Of a stretch of DNA of 64,000 nucleotides, positions 1 to 9,623 are shown piece by piece. The DNA is from DASSFZ01 sp035283185. GTDB taxonomy: Bacteria > Chloroflexota > Anaerolineae > Fen-1058. The stretch is taken from the NCBI GenBank assembly GCA_035283185.1, contig DATEUJ010000179.1, positions 12,201-76,200 on the forward strand. Reading direction: 5' to 3'. Position 1 is the stretch's first letter; each line of letters opens with the position of its first letter. The translations under genes were made by a program, and so were the position numbers. The notes beneath the pieces were generated by a model. It was not told where the DNA came from. It ran no database searches and saw only the letters and a list, made by a program, of their open reading frames with translations.

Positions 1-1005
1 TCACAGGGTGACGAAAACCCTGGCGCGTTCGTGTATCCCTTTTATACCGTGTTTACGCTGTGGCCTCTTGTGCTGCTGCCGTACGATTGGGTACAGGCGA
101 TCTGGATCGTTCTGCTCGCTTTTCTGGTTGTGCTGATCGGCTACATGTCGATGTGGCTGCTGCGTTGGCGCATCGGCCTGCCGGCGCAGGCGCTGATGAT
201 CCTGTTCGTGCTCTTCCTGTATTACAGCGTGCGCGCCGTCCTGCTGGGGCAGTACGCCGTCGTCGTCGCCGCGCTGGTGATCGGCTCATTCCTCGCGATT
301 CGCTCGGGGCGTGATGGCCGGGCCGGCGTGATGCTGGCCCTCTCGACGATCAAGCCGAATATGATCTTCCTAATCATCCCATACCTGCTGCTGTGGGCCG
401 TCTTCCGGCGACGCTGGCGGATGGTGTGGAGCTTTGCGCTGGCAGTGGCGATCCTGATCGCGACCAGTTTCCTGCTGATTCCAACCTGGTTGAGCGAATA
501 CCTCGATCAGCTTGACGACTACACCTCGTACACGGCGATCGGTTCACCTATGTGGGTCGTCGTTCAACATTATCTTGGCCTGGGTGATGCGGGCGAGGCC
601 ATAGCCGCCACGGGCATCGGTCTGATCCTGGTCGTCGTGTGGATGCACACACTGCGAGACGATCGCTGGGGCACGTTTCAGTACGTGTGCGGCCTGACGC
701 TGATCGTGACGAATCTGATCATCCTGCGCACGGCGACGACACACTACGTGATCCTGTATCCCGTGCTCTGGCTGGTGGCGAAGTCCGTGATCGATCGGTC
801 GCCGCGCGGGGGCAAGTGGATCGTCGCCGCCGGCATGCTGGTGCTGCTGGTAGGCTTGTGGACCTTGTTCGTGGTGACCGTCGTAGGCAAGCAGGAACAT
901 CCGCTGATGTATCTGCCGCTGCCGCTCGGGCTGGCATTTGCGCTTGTGGCGTGGCGAAGGTCGTTGATCGAGGCTGCGGAGAGCGGAGCATGTTCGATCT
1001 CCTGA
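1..1005 (+). CDS. GT87-like (DUF2029) membrane glycosyltransferase, 5' end outside window
   Basis: The reading frame is open from the first base of the window, so the gene almost certainly starts upstream; the first in-window start is a GTG at 31. The product is almost wholly hydrophobic, with about nine membrane segments. It carries a Lys-Pro motif in STIKPNMIFL, which also occurs as TLKPHIV in the gene at 6231-7313, so both are placed in the same polyprenol-phosphate-sugar-dependent glycosyltransferase fold (GT87/DUF2029). Such enzymes transfer a mannose or related sugar to an extracytoplasmic acceptor; the substrate here is unknown. The stop overlaps the next gene by 16 bases, so the two are probably co-translated. 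Confidence 0.75.
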   Translation, partial: SQGDENPGAFVYPFYTVFTLWPLVLLPYDWVQAIWIVLLAFLVVLIGYMSMWLLRWRIGLPAQALMILFVLFLYYSVRAVLLGQYAVVVAALVIGSFLAIRSGRDGRAGVMLALSTIKPNMIFLIIPYLLLWAVFRRRWRMVWSFALAVAILIATSFLLIPTWLSEYLDQLDDYTSYTAIGSPMWVVVQHYLGLGDAGEAIAATGIGLILVVVWMHTLRDDRWGTFQYVCGLTLIVTNLIILRTATTHYVILYPVLWLVAKSVIDRSPRGGKWIVAAGMLVLLVGLWTLFVVTVVGKQEHPLMYLPLPLGLAFALVAWRRSLIEAAESGACSIS

Positions 1006-2537
1006 AGACATGCCGGCATCTGGTGGTTTCTGTAACGCCGCTGATCATTATCGTGGCAATCGGCGTGACGCTCCGGCTGATCAATCTGGGCGGGCGACCG
1101 CTGTGGTACGACGAGGCATTCTCGATACTGTATGCGCGCCTGCCCTATGCGACGATGCTGGAGGGCACGCTCGCCCAGTCGCAGGGCGCCGCCGCCGACG
1201 TGCATCCGCCTTTTTTCTACCTGTCACTGCAACACTGGATGAATGTCTTTGGCAATTCGGTCGCCGCCGCGCGGTTGCTTTCGCTGGCGTACGGCGTGGG
1301 GACAATTCTTCTGGCCTATGGCCTGATGCGTGAGCTGTTCGATCGGCGCGTCGGCCTGATCGCGGCTGCGTTCGTAGCGTTGTCACCGTTCCAGATCGCT
1401 TACTCGCAAGAAGCGCGCATGTACGCACAGTTGGGCTTCTGGACCATCGCCTCGCTGTGGGCTTTCGTGCGCGGCGCCCGCACCAACCGTTGGAAGGCGT
1501 GGGTGGCCTTCGGCGTGTGCGGTGCGGCGGCGCTTTACTCCCACAATCTGGCCTTTGCGTTTTACGCGGCGATCGGGCTTTTCGTCGTGGCGCGCGTTCT
1601 CGACGGGTTGGCGCGAAGGACGCTGCGCGCGTCGCTGCTGACGGGCACGATCATCGGCGCGTTAATCATGGGCGCGCTGTTTTCGCCGTGGCTCGTCCAG
1701 CTCCCGGCGCAGTTCGGCAAGATCGCGCAATCATACTGGATCACGCCGCCGACGATGGTCACTTTTGTGCAGACGCTGATGGTATTTGGACTCTGGACGG
1801 ATAATCAGGCTGCCGCGCCACGGCTGGCCGTGGCGATCCTGGGCGGGTCGCTGTTGATCCTCGCATTGATCCTGCACGAACTGGTTCACCGGCGGCGCGA
1901 ACTCGACACGCGCGTTGGCTTGATCGTGACGATGTTCGTCGTCCCGATCCTGGTGCTTGCCGCCGTCTCGTATGCCGTGAAACCCGTGTACATCATTCGC
2001 GGGTTGCTGCCATCGCAGATCTCGTTTCTGCTGCTCGCCGCCTGGGCCGCGTCGAGACTGCCGCGCGCCGTGAAGATCGGAGCCGGTGTATTGCTCGGCG
2101 CGATCTGGATCGCCGTGCTGGCGGCGCATTATGCTTATGCCGGCTTCCCGCGTGCGCCGTGGGGTGACGTCGCAACATACCTGCGTGCAAACACAATGGC
2201 GGGGGATGCGATCGTCCACGATAACAAGCTGACTTTCTTTCCCATGCGCATCGCCGATGCGACGCTGGATCAGGTGTACTTACCGGATGTGGCCGGGATC
2301 GGATCCGACACATTGGCTCTTGCGACGCAGCGGGCACTCGGCCTGCCGGCGACGAGCGTCGAGAACGCGATCGCCGACCGGGATCGCGTGTGGCTGATTC
2401 TGTTCGCCCGCACACGTGACGATTATCGTGCAGCCGGCTTCGAAGACGATCCCAACTGGACGGCGATCGACGCGCAGTTCGACGCAGTCGCGAAGCAGTC
2501 GTTCGCGGACGTAGATGTGTATCTCTTCGGCCGGTAG
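990..2537 (+). CDS. GT39-family (ArnT/PMT-like) integral membrane glycosyltransferase
   Basis: A 515-residue protein with a short cytoplasmic head, a first membrane segment at about residues 12-30, and the hallmark first-loop motif LWYDEAFS (acidic pair at residues 41-42). In GT39/GT83 enzymes this loop holds the catalytic acidic residue next to a lipid-phosphate-sugar donor. About ten more hydrophobic segments follow, then a soluble C-terminal domain of about 110 residues. The ATG at 990 was chosen because it gives the motif the usual distance from the N terminus; longer starts would run far into the preceding gene. It probably acts with its neighbour in cell-envelope glycosylation. The acceptor cannot be told from sequence. 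Confidence 0.82.
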   Translation: MFDLLKTCRHLVVSVTPLIIIVAIGVTLRLINLGGRPLWYDEAFSILYARLPYATMLEGTLAQSQGAAADVHPPFFYLSLQHWMNVFGNSVAAARLLSLAYGVGTILLAYGLMRELFDRRVGLIAAAFVALSPFQIAYSQEARMYAQLGFWTIASLWAFVRGARTNRWKAWVAFGVCGAAALYSHNLAFAFYAAIGLFVVARVLDGLARRTLRASLLTGTIIGALIMGALFSPWLVQLPAQFGKIAQSYWITPPTMVTFVQTLMVFGLWTDNQAAAPRLAVAILGGSLLILALILHELVHRRRELDTRVGLIVTMFVVPILVLAAVSYAVKPVYIIRGLLPSQISFLLLAAWAASRLPRAVKIGAGVLLGAIWIAVLAAHYAYAGFPRAPWGDVATYLRANTMAGDAIVHDNKLTFFPMRIADATLDQVYLPDVAGIGSDTLALATQRALGLPATSVENAIADRDRVWLILFARTRDDYRAAGFEDDPNWTAIDAQFDAVAKQSFADVDVYLFGR

Positions 2538-2613
2538 CGCTCGTGGGTGGGCCTACAGCCCGCTCGATCGGGGAACTTGTGATAGAGCTTCAGGAAAAAG
2601 GAAGTCAACACTC

Positions 2614-4689
2614 ATGGTCCTCAAACACACGTTGTCGCGATGGTTCCCTCTGTTTCTGATTAGCAGCCTGAGCCTCTTCTTCGAACTGGCCGTCATCCGC
2701 TGGATTTCGGGCGAGGTGCGGTTGATGGCATACTTCAAGAACCTGTCCCTGCTGGCGGCGTTTCTTGGCCTCGCGATCGGCTTCGCGCTCGTCGGCAAAC
2801 GCGATTATCGATCGGCATGTGCGCCTTTATTAGGCTTGTTCGTGGCGCTGGTATTGGCCGTCGGCCGCGCGACCTCCCCGATTGCCCTGATTTATCCAGG
2901 GCAGGGCGACGAGTTTTTCTGGTGGCTGAGTGCGCCTGTCGCGGATTGGCTGGTACTGGTGTTGTTCCTGGGCATTGTGATCATCCTTTTCGTGACGACG
3001 ATGTTGCTCTTCATTCCGTTGGGTCAGGCGACGGGCGAGGAGATGGCGCGCCACGCCCCGCTGCAGGCCTACATGGTCAACATCTTCGCCAGCTTGGTCG
3101 GCGTCTGGACATTCGCGTTTCTTTCGTCTCTGCAGACACCACCGGCCATTTGGTTCGGCCTGGGCATGTTGGGCCTGGCGCTATACCTAGCCATCCGGCA
3201 AACTCTGTCGCGTGCCAGGCTGGCAATTTTCGGACTGGTAACGGTTGGATTGGTCATTTTTGGCCAGGGGACGACCTGGTCGCCGTATCAGCGTCTGGAA
3301 GTAACCGAGCTGCGGTTTCCCCGCCAAAATGGTGGCGCTCCCGTCAAAGTGGGCTACACGCTGAACATCCAACAAGTCTACTTCCAGCGGGCGATCGATC
3401 TCTCCCCTGGGTTCCTGGCCGAATTGGGCGAAGACACGGGCACGTTGGAAGACATAGCCTTCTCGTACAATCTTCCCTATCGCCTTAAGCCGAAGGGCAG
3501 CCACGTGTTGATCGTCGGCGCCGGGATGGGCAATGACGTCGCCGCCGCTCTGCGCAACGGAGCAGGTCACGTCGACGCCGTAGAGATTGATCCGGCGATT
3601 CAGGCGCTGGGGCTTGAACTGCATCCTGAGCACCCGTATAACGATCCGCGTGTGGCCCCCATCGTGGACGATGCGCGTTCGTTCTTCAAAAAGAGTTCCG
3701 ACCGTTACGACGTGATCGCTTTCGGGCTGCTGGACTCACACACATTGCTTTCTGGCCTGTCCAGTGTTCGATTGGATTCCTTCGTATACACGCTCGACAG
3801 CTTCGAGGAGGTCAGGGAACATCTGGCCGAGGACGGCGTGGCGGTGGTCACCTTTGCAACCAGTGCCCGCGCGCCATGGATCGAGCAGCGCCTCGGGCGG
3901 ATGTTGCTCGATGTTTTTGGCTCCGGTAAGGTCTTTGTCCATCATGGGGAGGTCGGCACGACCTTCGTTGCCGGCCCGATTTCACCCGACCAACTGGCTG
4001 AGGCGCAATTGACGCCGTGGTGGCCTGATCCCGCAGTCGGAGATATGCCGTTAAGCACCGATGATTGGCCATACCTATATCTGCGAACACGCACTGTGCC
4101 GGCTGCATATTGGCAGGCGCTCTTGGTGATCGGCGTCGTGTGCCTGGTAGTGATCGCGCGTTCGTTTCCCGCGGCGCTACGCCCGAACTGGCATTTCTGG
4201 CTGCTGGGCGCGGCTTTCCTATTGGTTGAATTCAAAAGCGTCACCGAGTTTGCGTTGCTGTTTGGCACGACGTGGTTGGTCAACGCGCTGGCGATCTCCG
4301 GCGTGCTGCTTATGATCCTCGTCGCAAACGCGATTGTGCTGCGGTGGTCGCAATTAAGACTGCAGCCGATCTACGTGCTGCTATTCGCGAGTCTGGCGTT
4401 GGCCTATGCTCTCCCGCTGGATGTGTTCTTCGGCCTGACACCCCTCTTGCGGGCGCTGGTCAGCATGGTTGTGCTTTCGCTGCCGCTGTTGTTTGCCGGC
4501 CTGATCTTCGGCGAGTCGCTGCGGCGCGCGGGTGAGACCGCCAAACCCTTGGCGTCCAACCTCAGCGGCTCGGTTGTCGGCGGCGCGCTCGAATATGGAT
4601 CCTTGTGGTGGGGCATCAAGAGCCTGTATGTCATCGCTGCCGTTGTGTACCTTGGGGCACTGATCGCCTCTCGTGCGCAGCGAAAGTGA
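2614..4689 (+). CDS. Spermidine-synthase-like domain protein with N- and C-terminal membrane domains
   Basis: A 691-residue protein in three parts: about six to seven membrane segments (residues 1-220), a soluble Rossmann methyltransferase-like domain (about 240-480) and a second block of membrane helices (about 500-690). The soluble part has the spermidine/spermine synthase signature: glycine loop VGAGMGNDVA near residue 302, acidic strand end AVEIDPA near 324, and VDDARSFF. The fold usually binds decarboxylated S-adenosylmethionine, but membrane-embedded versions are widespread and functionally uncharacterised, so polyamine synthesis should not be assumed. The start at 2614 is preceded by a purine-rich AGGAAAAAGGAAG. 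It follows the glycosyltransferase on the same strand with a gap of about 75 bases. Confidence 0.75.
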   Translation: MVLKHTLSRWFPLFLISSLSLFFELAVIRWISGEVRLMAYFKNLSLLAAFLGLAIGFALVGKRDYRSACAPLLGLFVALVLAVGRATSPIALIYPGQGDEFFWWLSAPVADWLVLVLFLGIVIILFVTTMLLFIPLGQATGEEMARHAPLQAYMVNIFASLVGVWTFAFLSSLQTPPAIWFGLGMLGLALYLAIRQTLSRARLAIFGLVTVGLVIFGQGTTWSPYQRLEVTELRFPRQNGGAPVKVGYTLNIQQVYFQRAIDLSPGFLAELGEDTGTLEDIAFSYNLPYRLKPKGSHVLIVGAGMGNDVAAALRNGAGHVDAVEIDPAIQALGLELHPEHPYNDPRVAPIVDDARSFFKKSSDRYDVIAFGLLDSHTLLSGLSSVRLDSFVYTLDSFEEVREHLAEDGVAVVTFATSARAPWIEQRLGRMLLDVFGSGKVFVHHGEVGTTFVAGPISPDQLAEAQLTPWWPDPAVGDMPLSTDDWPYLYLRTRTVPAAYWQALLVIGVVCLVVIARSFPAALRPNWHFWLLGAAFLLVEFKSVTEFALLFGTTWLVNALAISGVLLMILVANAIVLRWSQLRLQPIYVLLFASLALAYALPLDVFFGLTPLLRALVSMVVLSLPLLFAGLIFGESLRRAGETAKPLASNLSGSVVGGALEYGSLWWGIKSLYVIAAVVYLGALIASRAQRK

Positions 4690-4771
4690 ATGTTCTCGAT
4701 CGACACGTGCCCCTCGTCTCCGCACAGTTTGGTGGTAGGATGAGGGACACGCCGGACAAGATCGAGAGAAG

Positions 4772-5380
4772 ATGGCAGTGGAACTCCGTGCAATTGGAAC
4801 CGTCGCCCGACTGCAAATTCAGCGCTCGACGCTCAAGATTGGCCAGAAACCGCATCGCGTCTACGACACGTCGCCGTTGCTGGCCGTTGCGCAGTTGCGC
4901 GTGTCGCCCGACGGTGCGATCGCGTTGCTCCCGGACGGTCAGGAAATCATCGACGTGCATCATCGCGAGCATCCGCAGTCGCAATATGCAGGCGTGAACG
5001 GCCTGTCGATTGGATTCACTTCGCACTACGCGCGCATGCGTGTGCGCTTCGGCGATCACCTGTTTGAGGGTTGCGCCGGGGAGAACGTCTTGATCGATAC
5101 AGACGAGTTGCCGGGTCTGAGCGATGTGGAGCGCGGCGTGGTGATTCGGTGCGCCGCGATGGGCGTCGACTTGTGGCTGGGTGACGTGCGTATCGCTCTC
5201 CCGTGCCTCGAGTTCAGCCGATTTGCGCTGCGCCTGCCGCAGGCTGAGCGGGACAGCTCAGAAGTTAGGCGCGCGCTCCAGTTCCTGGAGCATGGCACGC
5301 GCGGCTTTTACGTCACGCCTGCCAATCCCGGTGCGCCTGTGGTCGTCTCGCTCGGCGACCGGGTCTATTTTCGTGTCTAG
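4772..5380 (+). CDS. MOSC-domain-like protein
   Basis: A 202-residue soluble protein. The middle shows the pattern of MOSC beta-barrel domains: a GENVLIDTDEL-type segment (about residues 110-120) followed by LWLGDVRIALPCLEFSRFAL. MOSC domains are found in molybdenum cofactor sulfurases and related sulfur-transfer proteins, where a conserved Cys carries sulfur; the Cys in the LPCLEF segment is a candidate for that role. Assignment rests on pattern recognition only, and the N-terminal third is not typical. GAGAGAAG lies just before the ATG. No pathway partner is adjacent. An alternative reading is a lineage-specific hypothetical. Confidence 0.5.
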   Translation: MAVELRAIGTVARLQIQRSTLKIGQKPHRVYDTSPLLAVAQLRVSPDGAIALLPDGQEIIDVHHREHPQSQYAGVNGLSIGFTSHYARMRVRFGDHLFEGCAGENVLIDTDELPGLSDVERGVVIRCAAMGVDLWLGDVRIALPCLEFSRFALRLPQAERDSSEVRRALQFLEHGTRGFYVTPANPGAPVVVSLGDRVYFRV

Positions 5381-5384
5381 CAGC

Positions 5385-5466
5385 CTGTCGGAGAACCCCG
5401 TAGCGTAGCGCGCCTTGTGCGCGTTCTGCCCAACGCCCACGAGGGGCTAGGCTACCTCGCCGACAG
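5385..5466. repeat. Imperfect inverted repeat after the MOSC-like gene
   Basis: CTGTCGG at 5385-5391 pairs with CCGACAG at 5460-5466, and internal GTAGCGTAGC pairs imperfectly with GCTAGGCTAC. A small perfect hairpin (AGCCTG-gtag-CAGGCT) follows. The element starts 5 bases after the stop codon. The last bases of the window (AGCAGCCTGTC after the stop at 63962) repeat its opening, so it is probably a dispersed element. Confidence 0.6.
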
Positions 5467-5482
5467 CCTGGTAGCAGGCTAT

Positions 5483-6238
5483 ATGAATCTGCAGTCGTCA
5501 CGCCGGCTCGGCCGCACCGACCTTATCGTGATCGCAGTGGTCGCTATCTGGGGCGTCAACCTGAGCGTCGTCAAGAGCGCGGTCAGCGGTCCGGGCGCGC
5601 CGTTTACGCCGTTCGCGTTCAACGCGCTGCGGTTCAGCGTCGCATCGACGGCGCTGCTTATCATGCTGCGCCGGGCGGGGGACGCCGTCCCGACTTCACG
5701 CCGCGAATGGACGGCCATCCTCGGGATCGGCCTGTTGGGCAACACGGTCTACCAGGCGTTGTTCATCACCGGCATAGATCATACGTCGCCGGCCAACTCG
5801 GCGCTGATCGCGGCGACGACGCCGGTGATCGTCGCGCTGATCGGCGCGGCCCTGCGCGTCGAGAGGCTGGGGCTGCTGGCCTGGATCGGCGTCGTCATGT
5901 CTTTTGCCGGGATCGCCGCCGTCGTGCTCGGCAACGCGTCCGGCGCGGCCGGCGAAGCGCGGACCTCGTCTCTGGTTGGGGACCTGCTTATCCTGACTGC
6001 CGCCGTCGTATGGGCGGTCTACACGCTGCTCGTCGCGTCTCTCCTGCGCCGCTATTCCGCGATGGCCGTCACGGCTCTTTCGGTGGCGGCGGGAACAGTG
6101 TTGATTGTCATCATGGCATTGCCTGACCTGAGCCGGCTCGAGTGGGACACTGTGCCGCCTGCGGCCTGGAGTGCGGCAGTGTTTTCCGGCCTGTTCGCGC
6201 TGGCCGTCGGGCATGCCGGTTGGAACCAAGATGCCTAG
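5483..6238 (+). pseudogene. EamA/DMT-superfamily transporter, C-terminally truncated
   Basis: The reading frame encodes a drug/metabolite transporter of the EamA type, with two repeats of about five helices. The first repeat is complete (TDLIVIAVVAIWGVNL, ALRFSVASTALL, NTVYQALFITGIDHTSPANSALI, then a conserved helix pair). The second runs only as far as SGLFALAVGHAGWNQDA and stops. Full-length relatives are about 300 residues and continue with two more helices after the GLFALAVGxxxWN element; here 251 residues remain. The lost end coincides with the start of a gene of different base composition at 6231. The ATG at 5483 fits the family N terminus better than a GTG further upstream. Probably a recent pseudogene or a non-functional remnant. 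Confidence 0.7.
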
Positions 6239-7313
6239 ATTCTCATCCCGCTCGTTAGTGCAACTATGGCCGGTCCTTCTGATAGCCGCTATGATCTGGC
6301 TCTCCTCCTCACTACTGCCCATGCAGCCTATTGACTACACGCACTACATGGCGGCTTCGTGGATGATCCTGCATGGGACTGTTCCATATGGCCAAGTTGA
6401 GTTCTTTGCGCCACCGTGGATCGCCTTTTTCACAGCGCCTCTATTGCTACTGCCTGCCCATGTCTCGGCCATGGTCTGGCTATACGCAAGTATTCTTTGC
6501 ATTGGTGCAACCATCCTCGTATCTGCGGAATGGGAAAACTACCCCACAAGCACCCGGGCCAGAAATGTTACCATCGTGCTCAGTGCCATCATACCACCTG
6601 CGCTCTATGTCTATATCACAGGTCAAACCTCTGCTTTCGTGGGGTTTGCTATTGTGCAGGTTGCTAGTCAGCTCCGCGCCTTTCCGAGTCGCATCAGACA
6701 GTTGCAGATCATACTTGGATTCATGCTTATGACCCTGAAGCCACATATTGTGGCTCTACCGGCTTTGCTGTGCTTCCTCCAACTCGTCCGCAATCGCGAA
6801 TGGCGAACTATGAGCTTGCTGGTGCTGGCTCTAATGTTACTCTCGATACCTACTTTTGTTCTCTTGCCCGATTGGCCACGCCAGCTTCTGTTCGCTCTTC
6901 AAGAGGGAGCATATCGTGGTGGGCCAGGTCTGGTTGCTCGAGGCTACGCCGGATTACAAGAGCTTGGGGTGCCAGTTGGGATGCTAGTTCCGCTTGCCAT
7001 ATATGTTCTATTCCATTGGTGGCAACATGGTCTCACCTCTGTGACGCTTTCACTCGCGCTTGCCGCAAATCTCATGGTCGTGCCTTACAATCGTACCTAT
7101 GACTACATCATCCTGATACTCCCCGCGCTAGTAGCGACCAATCATTCTCCGTCGCTGATCCGATCCCCTGCAGCAGTCTTGGCTCTCGTATCCGTGGCGT
7201 TGATCCCAATCACCCCAGTCGCTGTACTTGCTCCAGTGCTGGTGGAGATCGATCTGATGATTCGTATCTTGTCAGAATCACCAAGTATAGATAGTGTTAG
7301 GGCCTCTAAGTGA
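6231..7313 (+). CDS. GT87-like membrane glycosyltransferase of atypical composition
   Basis: A 360-residue, highly hydrophobic protein with the GT87/DUF2029 layout: an acidic-aromatic first loop around IDYTHYMAASWMILHGTVPY, a conserved Lys-Pro in TLKPHIV and a late YDYIILILPALV helix matching the family end. It is a distant paralogue of the gene at the window start. Codon and base use is visibly more AT-rich than in both neighbours. Its ATG lies 8 bases inside the truncated DMT transporter, and no Shine-Dalgarno is evident. I infer that this gene arrived by a recombination that removed the DMT 3' end. The role would be envelope polysaccharide or lipid glycosylation; the substrate is unknown. 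Confidence 0.7.
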   Translation: MPRFSSRSLVQLWPVLLIAAMIWLSSSLLPMQPIDYTHYMAASWMILHGTVPYGQVEFFAPPWIAFFTAPLLLLPAHVSAMVWLYASILCIGATILVSAEWENYPTSTRARNVTIVLSAIIPPALYVYITGQTSAFVGFAIVQVASQLRAFPSRIRQLQIILGFMLMTLKPHIVALPALLCFLQLVRNREWRTMSLLVLALMLLSIPTFVLLPDWPRQLLFALQEGAYRGGPGLVARGYAGLQELGVPVGMLVPLAIYVLFHWWQHGLTSVTLSLALAANLMVVPYNRTYDYIILILPALVATNHSPSLIRSPAAVLALVSVALIPITPVAVLAPVLVEIDLMIRILSESPSIDSVRASK

Positions 7314-7325
7314 GATATTTCACTT
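7308..7325. repeat. Short palindrome at the stop codon of the GT87-like gene
   Basis: AAGTGA (7308-7313, including the stop codon) pairs with TCACTT (7320-7325). The following CGCTTAGAATGATGA resembles dispersed hairpin repeats of many bacteria. It may mark the 3' boundary of the compositionally distinct segment. There is no T-run, so terminator function is not claimed. Confidence 0.4.
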
Positions 7326-7388
7326 CGCTTAGAATGATGAGTCAGGCCCTCGTCGCTCGTCACGTCTTGCGCTGCTCGTAGCAATCCT

Positions 7389-8273
7389 ATGGACTACTTT
7401 ACCGGAAGCGCCGTCTGGGCGCATGCAGGCTGGATCGGCAACTTCTTTCCCAAGGGCACGAAGCAAGCTGACTTCCTGCGCGAGTACGCCCGGCGCTTGA
7501 CTGCCGTCGAGGGCAACACCACTTTTTACGCTACTCCCTCGGCAACAACCGTGGAACGTTGGCGTGACGATACGCCTCGAGGATTTCGCTTCTGCCCCAA
7601 GCTGCCGCGCTCGGTCAGCCACGCCGGGCAGCTCGTGCCGCATCTCAAGGAGGCGCTCACCTTCGTCGAATTGATGCGCGGGCTTGGCAGCCGGCTTGGC
7701 CCGCTGTTTCTGCAACTACCACCACGCTATTCGCCGAAGTTCATCAACGACCTGCGCGCGTTCCTCACGGCGTGGCCGCGCGACCTGAAACTCGCGGTTG
7801 AAGTGCGGCACCTCGACTGGTTCAGTGAGCATCATGGCGAGTTGAACGCCCTGCTGAGGGAGCACGACGCCGCCCGCGTGTTGATCGACACGCGCCCGAT
7901 CCGTGAAATGCCCGAAGCCGAAATTGGACAGGGCAGCGTGTACGTGCGCATGGTCGAGCGCATGGAACAAGCGCGCGAGCGCAAGCCCGACGTGCCCCTG
8001 TTGCCCGAGCGCACCGCTTCGTTCGCCCTGGTGCGCTACATCGGACATCCTCGGATCGACCTCAATGCGCCGCTGTTGGACGAGTGGGCCGATCGGTTCG
8101 CGGGCTGGTTAAGCGAAGGTGCGGACGTATATGCCTTCTGCCACTGCCCTGACGAGACCCAGTCACCGCTCATCTGCCGCGAGCTGCATCGACGCGTGAC
8201 CGCGCGAGCCAAGATCGATCCACTGCCGTGGGACGAACAGGAGAACACACTCGAGCAAGGCCGCCTGTTCTGA
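7389..8273 (+). CDS. DUF72 family (YecE-like) TIM-barrel protein
   Basis: A 294-residue cytoplasmic protein with the DUF72 pattern: an early VWAHAGWIGNFFP strand, VEGNTTFYATPS (a conserved Asn/Thr/Tyr element near residue 45), PRGFRFCPKLPRSVSHA, GPLFLQLPP, LAVEVRHLDWF and a C-terminal AFCHCPDETQSP. DUF72 proteins adopt a TIM-barrel fold. Their biochemical function is not established, although links to iron-sulfur or nuclease chemistry have been proposed. Length is normal for the family. The gene stands alone between two repeat-bearing spacers, and no clear Shine-Dalgarno precedes the ATG. Confidence 0.85.
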   Translation: MDYFTGSAVWAHAGWIGNFFPKGTKQADFLREYARRLTAVEGNTTFYATPSATTVERWRDDTPRGFRFCPKLPRSVSHAGQLVPHLKEALTFVELMRGLGSRLGPLFLQLPPRYSPKFINDLRAFLTAWPRDLKLAVEVRHLDWFSEHHGELNALLREHDAARVLIDTRPIREMPEAEIGQGSVYVRMVERMEQARERKPDVPLLPERTASFALVRYIGHPRIDLNAPLLDEWADRFAGWLSEGADVYAFCHCPDETQSPLICRELHRRVTARAKIDPLPWDEQENTLEQGRLF

Positions 8274-8400
8274 AGTGCACGGCGAGCCGAATCTGACATT
8301 GCCACGTTAATATTCATCCTATTCTGAATAACTCTTCTCTGCGTCACGCTTTCCACCGTCGAGTGTTGTCAATGTAACTACCCCTGACATGGAGTCATAC

Positions 8401-9618
8401 ATGGCACTCGACAAGCGTAACCTGTACCGCTTCCCCTGGTCCAAGAACGATAATCCCATCGGCTGGCTGGAGGTGACCGACATCTGCAACATCCACTGTC
8501 TGGGCTGCTACAGGCAGAAGCTCACCGGCCACAAGTCGCTCGATCAGATCAAAGAGGAGGTGCTGTTTTTCAAGCGCTGGCGCAACTGCGACAACATCTC
8601 TATCGCGGGCGGCGAGCCGCTGCTACATCCGCACATCATGGACACGGTGGCTTTCATCGCGCAGAACCGCATGAAGCCGATCCTGCTCACCAATGCGATC
8701 AAGCTCGATCGCCAGACGATCGTCGAGCTGAAGAAGGCCGGCCTGGCCGGGTTCACCATTCATATCGACAGCTTCCAGGGACGGCCCCGCTGGAAAGACA
8801 AAAACGAAGTCGAGACGAACGAGCTGCGCCAGCAGTATGCCGACTTGATCCACGAGGTCGGGGGGCTGTATCTGATCTTCAATAGCACCGTCTACCCCTC
8901 GACGTTCGGCTATATCCCCAAGGTCGTGCGCTGGGCGCAGCGCAACGTCGACAGGGTGCACGGCCTGGTGTTCATCACGTTCCGCGTCGCACCGTTGGAC
9001 GAGGAGGTCACCTACCAGCGCGGAGATGAGTTCGTCGATGCGCGCCACCTGAGCTACACCAGCGAAACGCCACCCGAGCGCAACATCACCTCGTACGAAG
9101 TTCACGACCTTATCAAAGAACACTTCGCGGACTTCGACGCGTCGGGCTACCTGGGCGGCACGTGGAAGGTCGATTCGATCAAGTGGCTGGCCGGCGCGAT
9201 GATCGGCACGCGACGGCGCATGTACGGGTCGATCGGCCCGAAGACGATGGAGCTGGCGCAGGCCGGGCATCACTTCTTCAAAGGGCGCTACCTGGCCTAC
9301 TTAAACCAATCGAACGTAGGTGGTAAGGTATTCTGGCTGTCGGCGATCGATGCCAACGTGCGCGCAGCCTATCGTCGTTACCTGGGCGATTTGCTGCGCC
9401 ACCCGCAGCGGGTGTTCGATTCTGTCTACATTCAGAGCATCGGTATTATCCAGGGGCCGGATATCATGCCCGACGGCACGGCCGACATGTGTGATAGCTG
9501 CCCCGACATGACAGTGTGGAACGGCGATCTGATCAACTCGTGCCGCATGGACGAGTACCGGTTGTTCGGCGGCTTCGTGACCGTCGTCAACCGCGCCGAT
9601 GCCGAGCGCGTGCCCTAG
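8401..9618 (+). CDS. Radical SAM protein
   Basis: A 405-residue protein with the radical SAM cluster motif CNIHCLGC (Cys 29, 33 and 36) in the first strand and a glycine-rich AGGEPLLHP for S-adenosylmethionine binding. The barrel continues to about residue 240. The tail has further cysteines (MCDSCPDM and INSCRMDEY near the C terminus), suggesting an auxiliary cluster or metal site. The ATG at 8401 was chosen over the one at 8389 because GGAG lies 8 bases before it. The 115-base spacer upstream holds TTGCCA and a TATTCA/TGAATA palindrome but no clear promoter. Substrate unknown; it resembles the SPASM/Twitch-like broad group, but I cannot assign it to a characterised enzyme. Confidence 0.8.
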   Translation: MALDKRNLYRFPWSKNDNPIGWLEVTDICNIHCLGCYRQKLTGHKSLDQIKEEVLFFKRWRNCDNISIAGGEPLLHPHIMDTVAFIAQNRMKPILLTNAIKLDRQTIVELKKAGLAGFTIHIDSFQGRPRWKDKNEVETNELRQQYADLIHEVGGLYLIFNSTVYPSTFGYIPKVVRWAQRNVDRVHGLVFITFRVAPLDEEVTYQRGDEFVDARHLSYTSETPPERNITSYEVHDLIKEHFADFDASGYLGGTWKVDSIKWLAGAMIGTRRRMYGSIGPKTMELAQAGHHFFKGRYLAYLNQSNVGGKVFWLSAIDANVRAAYRRYLGDLLRHPQRVFDSVYIQSIGIIQGPDIMPDGTADMCDSCPDMTVWNGDLINSCRMDEYRLFGGFVTVVNRADAERVP

Positions 9619-9623
9619 CAACC

